From the NCBI GenBank assembly GCA_021730985.1, contig JAKFYI010000025.1, forward strand, positions 1 to 64,000: a stretch of 64,000 nucleotides of DNA. Reading direction: 5' to 3'. This document shows, one piece after another, positions 1-8,618 of the stretch; position 1 is the stretch's first letter; every line of letters begins with the position of its first letter. Below the pieces are notes generated by a model. It saw only the letters and a list, made by a program, of their open reading frames with translations, had not been told where the DNA came from and did not search any database. The position numbers were made by a program, and so were the translations under genes. The stretch comes from Hyphomicrobiales bacterium (lineage in GTDB: Bacteria > Pseudomonadota > Alphaproteobacteria > Rhizobiales > Xanthobacteraceae).

Positions 1-28
1 ATACCCCCCGAACAGCCCCTCGGCGAAT

Positions 29-61
29 GACCCCAGACCTCCCGGTCTGGGGTCTTTTTTT
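29..61 (+). terminator. Rho-independent terminator
   Basis: An 11-bp GC-rich stem (29-39 with 44-54) closes a four-base loop and is followed by a run of T on the + strand. It would end a transcription unit lying mostly to the left of the window. Confidence 0.9.
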
Positions 62-196
62 GCCCGATGTGAACCATCCGGCCGGTTGCCTACACCAACT
101 ATCCGGCGGATTGCGGCGGCGGCGCCGAGTCCCGCCACAATTTCTGCGCTACGCTACAGGCGTCTCAATCACCCGTCCCTTTCAGGAGTCTCGCGC

Positions 197-763
197 ATGT
201 CCACCACCGGCTGGGTCGTTATCGGCGTGATCGTCGTCCTCGTGCTGTGGATCATCATGATCTACAACCAGCTCGTCGCGATGCGACAGCGGGTCAACCA
301 GGCATTCGCCGACGTCGATGTGCAGCTCAAGCTGCGCCATGACCTGATTCCCAACCTGGTCGAGACGGTAAAGGGCTACGCCGCCCATGAGCGCGGCACG
401 CTTGAGGCTGTGATTCAGGCGCGCAACGCCGCGATCTCGGCGCAGGGCCCGGCCCAGCAGGCGGCGGCTGAAAACATGCTGAGCGGCGCGTTGCGGCAGT
501 TGTTCGCATTGTCGGAGGCGTATCCCGACCTCAAGGCGAATCAGAACTTCCAGCAGCTGCAGACCGAGATCGCGGACGTCGAGAACAAGATCGCGGCGTC
601 GCGGCGCTTCTTCAACAACGCGGTCTCGGAATACAACACCGGCATCCAGCAGTTTCCGGCGGCGCTGTTCGCGGGCTCGCTCGGCTTCCGGGAGCGCGAG
701 TTCTTCGATGTCGGCGAGGAACAGCGCGCCCAGCTCGACAAGCCGCCGCAGGTCAAGTTCTAG
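197..763 (+). CDS. LemA family protein
   Basis: This 188-residue protein has one N-terminal membrane anchor (about residues 6-24) followed by a long alpha-helical domain. The motif RHDLIPNLVETVKGYA at about 47-62 is the LemA signature. The ATG at 197 is preferred over an upstream in-frame codon because CAGGAG lies eight bases before it and the anchor starts immediately. LemA proteins are helical membrane-anchored proteins of poorly defined role. The next gene, an M48 membrane protease, begins 27 bases downstream, a pairing seen in many bacteria, so the two are probably one operon concerned with envelope quality control; that role is an inference. Confidence 0.92.
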   Translation: MSTTGWVVIGVIVVLVLWIIMIYNQLVAMRQRVNQAFADVDVQLKLRHDLIPNLVETVKGYAAHERGTLEAVIQARNAAISAQGPAQQAAAENMLSGALRQLFALSEAYPDLKANQNFQQLQTEIADVENKIAASRRFFNNAVSEYNTGIQQFPAALFAGSLGFREREFFDVGEEQRAQLDKPPQVKF

Positions 764-790
764 CGCCTTCCCGTCGATCGGGAGTCTGGC

Positions 791-1939
791 ATGGCGGCCG
801 CATACGGCCTCTACACGCACATCCGAGCGAACCATTGGCGTTCGATCGCGCTGCTGCTTGGCCTGTTCTTCCTGGTCTATGTGATGGTGTACGCCGGCGC
901 CTTGGCGGCGGAGGCGCTGCTCTACGACGCCTCGCTCGACTGGCTGTTGCGCGCCGCCTGGCGCGACACGATCCACGCGTTGCCCTTCGCGACCGGCGGC
1001 ACCATCATCTGGATGCTGATCGCCTACCGCTACCACCAGACCATGATCGACGCCGTCACGGACAGCCACGAGGTCACGCGCAAGGAACAGCCGCGGCTCT
1101 ACAACCTGCTCGAAAACCTCTGCATCTCCCGCGGCCTGCCGATGCCGAAGCTGAAGGTGATGGACAGCAGCGCGCTCAACGCGTTCGCCAGCGGCCTGAA
1201 CCAGAAGCAATACGCCATCACGGTCACGACCGGGCTGCTGGACCGGCTCGACGACGCCGAGGTCGAGGCGGTGCTGGGCCATGAGCTGACCCACATCCGC
1301 AACGGCGACGTCCGAATGCTGGTGATCGCCGTCATCATCGCGGGCGTGATCGGCTTCGTCGCCGAACTGGTGTTCCGCATGCTGTTCGAGGGCGGGCTGC
1401 GCTACCGGCCCGGACGCTCCAGTTCGAGCGGCGACAGCGACCGCGGCAAGGGCGGCGCGTTTTTCGCCATCATCATCGCGGTCGCGATGATCGCGCTGGC
1501 CTGGTTCCTGTCGATCGTGATCCGCTACGCGCTGTCGCGGCGGCGCGAATACCTGGCCGACGCGGGCGCGGTCGAGCTGACCAAGAACCCCGACGCCATG
1601 ATCACGGCGCTGCGCAAGATCGAAGGCCGGGGCGAGCTTGAAGGCTCGACATCGGCGGTGATGGAGATGTGCGTGGACAATCCAAGGTCGGGGTTTGCCG
1701 ACCTGTTCGCCACCCATCCCTCGATCGACCGGCGGGTCGCGGCCCTGGTGCAATTCGCCGGCGGCCACGATCCCGGCCCGCTGGAATTGCCGCCGCCCGA
1801 CGATCCGGTCGAAGAACAGGCCGCGCCGGAACAGGCCGAGGCCGAGCCGGACAAGCCGTCCCTGCCCGGCCAAACCGCCGGCGGCGCGATACCGCCCGTG
1901 CCGGGTTCCGGGCCGTGGGGCACACCCCACCGCAATTGA
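791..1939 (+). CDS. M48 family membrane zinc metalloprotease (HtpX-like)
   Basis: The protein has 382 residues. HELTH at 164-168 is the zinc-binding HExxH motif and REYLADAGA near 252-260 supplies the third ligand glutamate, as in HtpX. Hydrophobic segments lie near 18-40, 63-80, 176-197 and 223-246, placing the active site at the cytoplasmic face of the inner membrane. A proline- and glutamate-rich tail of about 60 residues follows the protease domain. HtpX-type enzymes degrade misfolded membrane proteins. It follows lemA closely and is probably co-transcribed. It is longer than classical HtpX (about 290 residues), so I give the family and not the htpX symbol. Confidence 0.9.
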   Translation: MAAAYGLYTHIRANHWRSIALLLGLFFLVYVMVYAGALAAEALLYDASLDWLLRAAWRDTIHALPFATGGTIIWMLIAYRYHQTMIDAVTDSHEVTRKEQPRLYNLLENLCISRGLPMPKLKVMDSSALNAFASGLNQKQYAITVTTGLLDRLDDAEVEAVLGHELTHIRNGDVRMLVIAVIIAGVIGFVAELVFRMLFEGGLRYRPGRSSSSGDSDRGKGGAFFAIIIAVAMIALAWFLSIVIRYALSRRREYLADAGAVELTKNPDAMITALRKIEGRGELEGSTSAVMEMCVDNPRSGFADLFATHPSIDRRVAALVQFAGGHDPGPLELPPPDDPVEEQAAPEQAEAEPDKPSLPGQTAGGAIPPVPGSGPWGTPHRN

Positions 1940-2077
1940 GCGTTGTCGAGGCGTTTTCGCTTTGCGAGCAGTGGGGAAAACGTCGGCCCCGCGCGTGTCA
2001 ATTGCGTTGCCGTTCTGCCATGTTCGCAGCGTAGGAATGGGGGTGAATGCCCCTGACTTCGATTCGAAGGGCGGCGA

Positions 2078-2851
2078 ATGGCGAAGCCGGCAGTCATTTT
2101 GGTGGGCGCGGACAAGGGTGGCGTCGGCAAGACCACCGTGTCGCGCGCGCTGCTCGACTATCTGATCGCGCACAACATCCCGACCCGGGCGTTCGACACC
2201 GAGGCGCCGAAAGGCACCTTGCGGCGGTTTCATCCCGATCTGGTCGATGTGATCGATATCACCTCGACCGCCGACCAGATGAAGGTGTTCGACACGGTGA
2301 GCACCACCAGCGCGCAGATCACGGTGATCGACGTGCGCGCCGGGCTGCTGTCCTCCACCCTGCGGGCGCTGCGCGACATCGGATTTCTCGACGCTGCCAA
2401 GAAGAGCCAGCTCAACTTCTCGGTGTTTCATATTCTCGGGCCTTCGGTCGCTTCGCTCGACGAGATCGCCGAAACCTCCGGCTTCATGGCCGACTCCAAC
2501 TACTTCCTGGTGAAGAACTTCATCAACAACACGACGTTCTTCGAATGGGATCCGGCGACCTACAATTCCTATTTCAAGAAGATCAAGGGCGCCTACGAAA
2601 TCACCATCCCGAAGCTCAACGAGATGGCCTGCGAGCAGGTCGAGCTGGCCTCGGTGCCGTTCGTATCGTTCGTCGCCAACAAGGGGCTCGACGGCCAGGC
2701 CGCCAACTATTCCTTCGTGCTGCGTGGCTACGTCCGGCACTGGCTGGGCAATGTGTGGGCCGAGTTCGACCGCGTGAAATTGAACGACACCATCGCCGCC
2801 GACGTGCCGCGCAAGGCCCAGGCCCAACCCCGGCAGGAGCGCGCCGGCTAA
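2078..2851 (+). CDS. MinD/ParA-like P-loop ATPase, paralogue 1
   Basis: This 257-residue protein opens with a deviant Walker A motif, KGGVGKTT at residues 13-20, including the signature first lysine of the ParA/MinD family. Instead of the usual strongly conserved MinD body, the middle (about 75-190) is unlike MinD, Soj or CpsD in ways I can recognise. The C-terminus is basic and proline/glutamine-rich. AAGGG at 2067-2071 provides a ribosome site seven bases before the ATG. A second P-loop protein of similar layout begins 24 bases downstream, so the two probably act together. Its role is unknown; partitioning or positioning of a cellular cargo is only a family-level guess. Confidence 0.8.
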   Translation: MAKPAVILVGADKGGVGKTTVSRALLDYLIAHNIPTRAFDTEAPKGTLRRFHPDLVDVIDITSTADQMKVFDTVSTTSAQITVIDVRAGLLSSTLRALRDIGFLDAAKKSQLNFSVFHILGPSVASLDEIAETSGFMADSNYFLVKNFINNTTFFEWDPATYNSYFKKIKGAYEITIPKLNEMACEQVELASVPFVSFVANKGLDGQAANYSFVLRGYVRHWLGNVWAEFDRVKLNDTIAADVPRKAQAQPRQERAG

Positions 2852-2875
2852 CGGCGGGGCGACCCGACGGGCTGA

Positions 2876-3586
2876 ATGAAACGCCGAACACCGCTCTTCG
2901 TGATTTGCTCGTCGCGGCCTCGCGTCGGCAAGACGTTGCTGGCGCGTGCGCTCGCGGAGTTCTTCCGCTCCGAGAGCCGGCCGGTCGCGTGCTTCGACGT
3001 CAACCCGGACGAGTTCGCATTGGTCGATTACCTGCCCGGCCACACGGCCGTCGCCAGCATCGACGACACCCGCGGACAGATGGCGCTGTTCGATCAAGTG
3101 CTCACGCCCGACCAGGTGCCCAAGGTGGTCGATCTCGGCCACACGGTGTTCGACCGGTTCTTCGCGGTGATCGAGGAGATCGGCTTTGCCGACGAGGCGC
3201 GCCGCCGCGCCGTGGCGCCGGTGGTGCTGTTCGTCGCCGACCAGGACCGCCGTTCGCGCCAGGGCTACGAGATGCTGCGCAGCCGGCATCCAAAGCTGGC
3301 GCTCATTCCGGTGCTGAACGACGCGCTGCCGAACGCCTCGCGCTGGAGCGACCAGTTCCCCGGAACGCGGCTCGGCGGCGCACCGCTCCATGTGCCCGCG
3401 CTGTCGCCGATGGTGCGCGGCGTGATCGAGCGGCCGAGCTTCTCGTTCGCCGCGCTTGCAGCCACCCCATCCGACACCACCAGCGAGCTTTTCGGCTGGA
3501 CCCGGCGCGTATTCATCGAATTCCGCGAGCTTGAATTGCGGATGCTGCTCGCCGACCTTCAGCCGGCGCTGAAGTTCTCCGCATAA
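2876..3586 (+). CDS. P-loop ATPase with degenerate Walker A, paralogue 2
   Basis: The protein has 236 residues. Its N-terminus (LFVICSSRPRVGKTLLARAL) matches the fold position of the upstream ATPase, but the P-loop reads SRPRVGKT at 13-20, so the KGG signature lysine of the MinD/ParA class is lost while GKT is kept. CFDVNPDEF near 38-46 corresponds to the switch region after strand two. It lies 24 bases after its partner and 19 bases before a small membrane protein, so a three-gene operon is likely. Function is unknown. Loss of the signature lysine would be expected to impair dimer-dependent hydrolysis if it works like MinD, which is an inference. Confidence 0.75.
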   Translation: MKRRTPLFVICSSRPRVGKTLLARALAEFFRSESRPVACFDVNPDEFALVDYLPGHTAVASIDDTRGQMALFDQVLTPDQVPKVVDLGHTVFDRFFAVIEEIGFADEARRRAVAPVVLFVADQDRRSRQGYEMLRSRHPKLALIPVLNDALPNASRWSDQFPGTRLGGAPLHVPALSPMVRGVIERPSFSFAALAATPSDTTSELFGWTRRVFIEFRELELRMLLADLQPALKFSA

Positions 3587-3605
3587 AGTCCGGCAAAGTC
3601 CCCTC

Positions 3606-3884
3606 ATGGCGATCGACAAGATATTTTTCGGCTACATGGCCGTCATCGGGATCGCGGTCGGCGCGGCCCTTGTCGCCATTCCGTCGATCCAGAACATGGT
3701 CCTCAAACCGTACTTCTGGGTTCTGCTCGCGGTCGTGACGTTCGACGTCGGCGCCTATCTGCTTGGCAAAGGAGCTGAGGGTGATCGGCTGTTGATGCCG
3801 TCGCGGCTGCTCGGCTTCTTGATCGGCGTCGTGCTGATGGTGGCGATCCCCGCCCTGGCCGGTACGACGGTGCGTTACTTCTGA
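3606..3884 (+). CDS. Small integral membrane protein, unknown function
   Basis: The 92-residue product has three hydrophobic stretches (about 8-28, 36-53 and 66-86) separated by short charged loops, so it is probably a three-helix inner-membrane protein. I recognise no family. It starts 19 bases after the second P-loop ATPase on the same strand, which suggests co-transcription and a possible membrane partner for that pair. Confidence 0.65.
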   Translation: MAIDKIFFGYMAVIGIAVGAALVAIPSIQNMVLKPYFWVLLAVVTFDVGAYLLGKGAEGDRLLMPSRLLGFLIGVVLMVAIPALAGTTVRYF

Positions 3885-3955
3885 ACGGGCAGTCTCTTCC
3901 GCAAAATGACGCCGATGCGCCTTGCACAGACGGCATCCGCGCTTAGATTTGCCGC

Positions 3956-4456
3956 GTGGACACCCCCGAATCGTTTCAATCGATCAAGCGCGGTGCCCTG
4001 CACGGTGCGCTTGCCGTGGCGGCAGTCGGCACGGCATCGGTGCTCGGCCAACTCGCGACCTATCCCAATCTCGTGCCCTGGTATGCGGGGCTGGTGAAGC
4101 CCTCATTCAATCCGCCGAACTGGGTGTTCGGCCCGGTCTGGACCTCGCTCTACCTGCTGATGGCATTCGCGGCCTGGCGCATCCTGCGATTGCCGCCCTC
4201 GCCCGCCAAGCGCAACGCGCTGATGCTGTTCGCGGCGCAACTCGTGCTCAACGCCGCATGGTCCTGGATGTTCTTCGCAGCGCACAGTCCGGCACTCGGC
4301 ATGATCAACATCGTGCCGCAGCTCATGGTGATCCTCGCCACCATTGGCACGTTCTACAGGCTCGACCGGCTGGCGGCGCTATGCCTTGTCCCACTCGCGT
4401 TATGGGTGGCGTTCGCAACCGCGCTCAACTTCGAAATCTGGCGGCTGAACGGCTGA
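3956..4456 (+). CDS. tspO: TspO/MBR family protein (tryptophan-rich sensory protein)
   Basis: The 166-residue protein has five transmembrane helices and the TspO signature around residues 42-60 (WYAGLVKPSFNPPNWVFGPV), including the proline/tryptophan-rich loop. TspO proteins bind tetrapyrroles in the membrane and influence porphyrin and stress metabolism. The start is a GTG at 3956; no in-frame ATG precedes the conserved region closely. It converges on apt with only six bases between the stop codons and so is not in the apt operon. Confidence 0.92.
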   Translation: MDTPESFQSIKRGALHGALAVAAVGTASVLGQLATYPNLVPWYAGLVKPSFNPPNWVFGPVWTSLYLLMAFAAWRILRLPPSPAKRNALMLFAAQLVLNAAWSWMFFAAHSPALGMINIVPQLMVILATIGTFYRLDRLAALCLVPLALWVAFATALNFEIWRLNG

Positions 4457-4462
4457 GCCCGC

Positions 4463-5011
4463 TCAGTGCCCCTCGAAGCCAACCAGGGTGCGGACTGGCA
4501 CGCCGAGCTTCCTGATCTTGTCGGCGCCGCCGAGCTCCGGCAGATCGATGATGAAGCAGGCGGCAAGCACATCGGCGCCCTGCTGCTTGAGCAGCTTGAC
4601 CGCGCCCTCGGCGGTGCCGCCGGTCGCGATCAGGTCGTCCACCAGGATGACCTTGTCGCCCGCAGTCACCGCATCGGTGTGCATCTCCATCTCGTCGAGC
4701 CCATACTCCAGCGAATAGGCGATGCGCACCGTGGCGTGCGGCAGCTTGCCCTTCTTGCGGATCGGCACGAAGCCGGCCGAGACCTGATGCGCCACCGCGC
4801 CGCCGATGATGAAGCCCCGCGCCTCGATGCCCGCGACCTTGTCGATCTTGGACCCGGCCCACGGCTGCACCAGTTCATCCACCGCGCGGCGGAACGCGCG
4901 CGCGTTGCCGAGCAGCGTGGTGATGTCGCGGAACCTGATCCCCTTCTTGGGGTAGTCCGGAATGGTGCGGATCGAGGATCGCAGATCGAATTCAAGCGCC
5001 GGCGAAGTCAT
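4463..5011 (-). CDS. apt: Adenine phosphoribosyltransferase
   Basis: Apt makes AMP from adenine and PRPP in purine salvage. The protein has 182 residues, the usual length. The PRPP-binding motif [13 protein letters not shown] lies at 121-133, and [14 protein letters not shown] at 61-74 is the conserved dimer/PRPP loop of the APRT group. It recycles the adenine released by methylthioadenosine or adenosylhomocysteine breakdown, which fits with the mtnP gene 1.8 kb away. It is divergent from the FAD oxidoreductase gene. Confidence 0.95.
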   Translation of the reverse strand: MTSPALEFDLRSSIRTIPDYPKKGIRFRDITTLLGNARAFRRAVDELVQPWAGSKIDKVAGIEARGFIIGGAVAHQVSAGFVPIRKKGKLPHATVRIAYSLEYGLDEMEMHTDAVTAGDKVILVDDLIATGGTAEGAVKLLKQQGADVLAACFIIDLPELGGADKIRKLGVPVRTLVGFEGH

Positions 5012-5048
5012 GAAAGCCTTTCAGTGCGCATTGATGAAACCGGGACGG

Positions 5049-5072
5049 CCTGCCAAGTATCCTGCCAAGTAT
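5049..5072. repeat. Tandem 12-bp direct repeat in a divergent spacer
   Basis: CCTGCCAAGTAT occurs twice without a gap (5049-5060 and 5061-5072) between the divergent starts of apt and the FAD oxidoreductase gene. It could be a regulator-binding site or a simple duplication; nothing more can be said from sequence. Confidence 0.6.
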
Positions 5073-5139
5073 TGTGTCGGGGCGAACCGGCACGGTCAAA
5101 CCTCTACAACAACCCGCCTCCCTCAACCAAATAGTCCTT

Positions 5140-6363
5140 ATGGCGAACAACAGCACCGAGGTTGCGATAGTCGGCGGCGGCGCGGCGGGCCTTGCCGCGG
5201 CCAGGCGCCTGCGGCAGGCGCAAGTCGATTGCCTGGTGATCGAAGCGCGGTCCCGGCTCGGCGGCCGAGCCTGGACCGAAGTGCGGGCGGGCCTGACGCT
5301 CGACCTCGGCTGCGGCTGGCTGCATTCCGCCAACCGCAACCCGTGGAGCGAGATCGCGCAACAGCAGGGCCGCGGCATCGACAAGACGCCACCGCCCTGG
5401 GAGCGGCCCTCGATGGCGGATCGCTTCCCGCTCGCCGACCAGCGCGATTATTACCAGGCGCAGCACGCGTTCGACGAGCGCCTGGAGGCCCAGGCCGAAA
5501 TCGGGCCTGACCGCAGCGCCGCGGCGTTCCTGGAACCGGGTTGCCGCTGGAACGCGCTGATGGACGCCGTGAGCACGTATTACAGCGGCGCGGAGCTGGA
5601 GCGTGTCTCGGCGCTCGATCTGGCGCGCTACCGGGAGGACAACGCCAACTGGCGCGTGGTGGGCGGCCTGGGCGCCACGATCGAGGCCTACGGCGCAGGT
5701 CTTCCGGTCATGCTGGATTGTCAGGTGAAGCGGATCGATCATGGCGGCAGGCGTCTCGCGATCGAAACAAACAAGGGCGCGATCGGCGCGGACCGCGCGA
5801 TCGTGACCCTTCCGGCTGCGCTGATCGAGCCGGATCTGTTCGCTCCAGCCTTGCCCGGAAAGGCAGAAGCTGCCGCGGGCCTGCCGCTCGGGCTTGCCGA
5901 CAAGCTGTTCCTGTCGCTCGATGGCGCCGAAGAGTTCGCGGAAAACAGCCGCGTGTTCGGCCAGCTCGATCGCACCGCGACCGGCTCGTACAACCTGCGC
6001 CCGTTCGGCGCGCCGATGATCGAGGCCTATTTCGGCGGTGAACTCGCCTGGCATCTGGAGAATGGCGGCGACGCCGCGTTCGCCGATTTCGCCACGGAAG
6101 AACTCACCGGCGTGTTCGGCGCTTCGTTCGCGCGCCGGATCAAGCTGCTGCGGCTGCACCGCTGGGGCGCGGACCCATTCGCCCGCGGCTCCTATTCGTA
6201 TGCCATCCCCGGCAAGGCGGACTGCCGCGCGGCGCTGGCAGCGCCCGTCGATGACCGCCTGTTCTTTGCCGGCGAGGCCTGCTCGCTGCTGGATTTCTCG
6301 ACCGTCCACGGCGCGTTCGCGACCGGCGTGGCGGCCGCCGAACTGGCGATCGCTTGGCGCTGA
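5140..6363 (+). CDS. FAD-dependent amine oxidase family protein
   Basis: This 407-residue flavoprotein has an N-terminal Rossmann FAD motif (VGGGAAGLAA at 11-20), the ribose-binding acidic residue and GGRAW motif near 37-48, and a C-terminal FAD-contact segment (FFAGEACSLLDF, near 375-386). This layout is that of the monoamine-oxidase/phytoene-desaturase group, which oxidises amines or desaturates hydrophobic substrates. Start: the ATG at 5140 puts the Rossmann fold at the very N-terminus; the open frame extends to a GTG at 5074 inside the tandem repeat, with no convincing ribosome site. The substrate is unknown. The C-terminal aromatic clamp typical of true monoamine oxidases is not obvious. 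Confidence 0.85.
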   Translation: MANNSTEVAIVGGGAAGLAAARRLRQAQVDCLVIEARSRLGGRAWTEVRAGLTLDLGCGWLHSANRNPWSEIAQQQGRGIDKTPPPWERPSMADRFPLADQRDYYQAQHAFDERLEAQAEIGPDRSAAAFLEPGCRWNALMDAVSTYYSGAELERVSALDLARYREDNANWRVVGGLGATIEAYGAGLPVMLDCQVKRIDHGGRRLAIETNKGAIGADRAIVTLPAALIEPDLFAPALPGKAEAAAGLPLGLADKLFLSLDGAEEFAENSRVFGQLDRTATGSYNLRPFGAPMIEAYFGGELAWHLENGGDAAFADFATEELTGVFGASFARRIKLLRLHRWGADPFARGSYSYAIPGKADCRAALAAPVDDRLFFAGEACSLLDFSTVHGAFATGVAAAELAIAWR

Positions 6364-6364
6364 C

Positions 6365-6819
6365 CTACCAGTATCTCGCCATCAGCTCCTTCACCCAGTT
6401 GGGCTCGCGGATCGTGCCGCGCGGCGCGAAGCCCGAGATGTAGGGCTTGATGTCGAGCACCGGCGTGCCATCGATCGCATCGAGGCCGCGCACGCGCAGC
6501 TTCAGACCGTCAACCGACAGAAGCTCGACGGTGGTGACGCCGATGCGGTTCGGCCGCGAACGGGCCGGTTGCGCGAGGATGCCGGACTTCGGCCAGTCGG
6601 TTCGCTCGCGCGGATGCCGCGCCCCGGTTTCGACGCTCACCTCCGCCACCTTGTGCATGTGGAAGACCACCACGACGTGGCTGTAGTCGGCGAGCCCCAC
6701 CGTGGACTCCGGTCTCACGCGGGCCGCATCGAGCACAATGTCCGTTTCGATCGTGCCCCAGGCATCGTCCTCCGCCTCTGTCCGCCCACCGCGCACGGTT
6801 CCGATCGGCACGATGTCGA

Positions 6820-6823
<4 letters not shown>
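6365..6823 (-). CDS. TsaA/TrmO family tRNA methyltransferase-like protein
   Basis: The 152-residue protein carries the family motifs RPNRIGVTTVELL (about 90-102) and GLDAIDGTPVLDIKPY (about 112-127). TrmO methylates N6 of threonylcarbamoyl-adenosine 37 in certain tRNAs using S-adenosylmethionine. The ATG at 6823 overlaps the mtnP stop codon by ATGA, so translation is probably coupled. A longer frame runs inside mtnP but has no family similarity there. A second TsaA-family gene lies at 61835; this copy is shorter and more divergent, so its substrate is less certain. Coupling to mtnP hints at a link with methyl-group or methylthioadenosine metabolism. Confidence 0.82.
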
Positions 6824-7695
<872 letters not shown>

Positions 7696-7717
7696 GCGTC
7701 ACTCCCCACACATGCGA

Positions 7718-7737
7718 AGGGCCCCGAAAGGGGCCCT
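7718..7737 (-). terminator. Hairpin after petC
   Basis: An 8-bp perfect stem, AGGGCCCC with GGGGCCCT around a GAAA loop, lies between the petC stop codon and the mtnP start. It has no U-tract on the minus strand, so it may end the petABC transcript only partly or stabilise its 3' end. Confidence 0.5.
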
Positions 7738-7765
7738 CGCGTCAAGTCGGGTCTTTGAGGCCGCG

Positions 7766-8608
7766 CTAGATGCGTCCGGCCTTCACGTCGTACCAGACCT
7801 TCTGCTTGACGAAGTACAGCAGGCCCGCGAACACCAGCAGGAAGATCATGACCTGGAAGCCGATCCGCTTCCTCGCCTCCATGTGCGGCTCCGCCGTCCA
7901 CATCAGGAACGCGGTCACGTCCTTGGAGTATTGCGCGAGCGTCTGCGGCGAGCCGTCCTCGTAGGTAACGCGGCCGTCTTCCATCGGCTTCGGCATCGCG
8001 ATGGCGTGGCCTGGGAAATACTTGTTGTAGGACAGCGTCGGCGGCAGCGTGACGCCCGCCGGCGCCTTGTCCTCGTATCCGGTCAGCAGCGCCACGAGAT
8101 AATCGGGGCCGTTCTCCTGGTACTGCGTGAAGATGTCGAAGATGAACCAGGGAAAGCCGCGCTCGTAGGTGCGCGCCTTGGCCATCACCGACAGGTCCGG
8201 CGGCACCGCGTTGTATTGCACGCGCGCGGCGTTCTCATTGGCCCACGGACGCGGGAAGCGGTCGGCCGGCCTGCCTTCGCGCTCGAACATCTCGCCCTGA
8301 TCGTTCGGGCCGTCCTTGATCTTGTATTCGCTGGCGATCTGCTTGACCTGCGCCTCGGAATAGCCGAGCGCGCCGGGCTGGCCGAGGTTGCGGAACGACA
8401 CCAGGTCGAGGCCGTGACAGACCGCGCAGACTTCGCGATAGACCTTGAAGCCGCGTTGCACCTGGGCGCGGTCGAACTTGCCGAACGGCCCGGAGAACGA
8501 CCACTTCTGGCGCGGCGGCGGCGGCGTATCGTCCGCGGCGGACGCGAGCTGCGGCGCAACGCCCAACAACGAGGCTGCGAGAACGGCGGCGAGGATCGAT
8601 CGCATCAT
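7766..8608 (-). CDS. petC: Cytochrome c1, bc1 complex
   Basis: The 280-residue precursor has a signal peptide (about 1-25), the haem-binding motif CAVCHG at 61-66, an axial-methionine region (AIAMPKPMEDG) and a C-terminal membrane anchor (about 252-270). It carries electrons from the Rieske protein to soluble or membrane cytochrome c on the periplasmic side. The start was set at the ATGATG after AGGAG; the frame upstream reads into petB. It lies ten bases after petB. In Bradyrhizobium and relatives cytochromes b and c1 are made as one FbcH polyprotein; here petC has its own start and signal peptide. Confidence 0.95.
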   Translation of the reverse strand: MMRSILAAVLAASLLGVAPQLASAADDTPPPPRQKWSFSGPFGKFDRAQVQRGFKVYREVCAVCHGLDLVSFRNLGQPGALGYSEAQVKQIASEYKIKDGPNDQGEMFEREGRPADRFPRPWANENAARVQYNAVPPDLSVMAKARTYERGFPWFIFDIFTQYQENGPDYLVALLTGYEDKAPAGVTLPPTLSYNKYFPGHAIAMPKPMEDGRVTYEDGSPQTLAQYSKDVTAFLMWTAEPHMEARKRIGFQVMIFLLVFAGLLYFVKQKVWYDVKAGRI

Positions 8609-8618
8609 CGGCGCCTCC

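Noticed and set aside
182-3619. A 1145-codon open frame on the minus strand
   Set aside because: It overlaps lemA, the M48 protease and both P-loop genes antisense; its peptide is arginine/histidine-rich low-complexity of the kind produced by the reverse frame of GC-rich genes.
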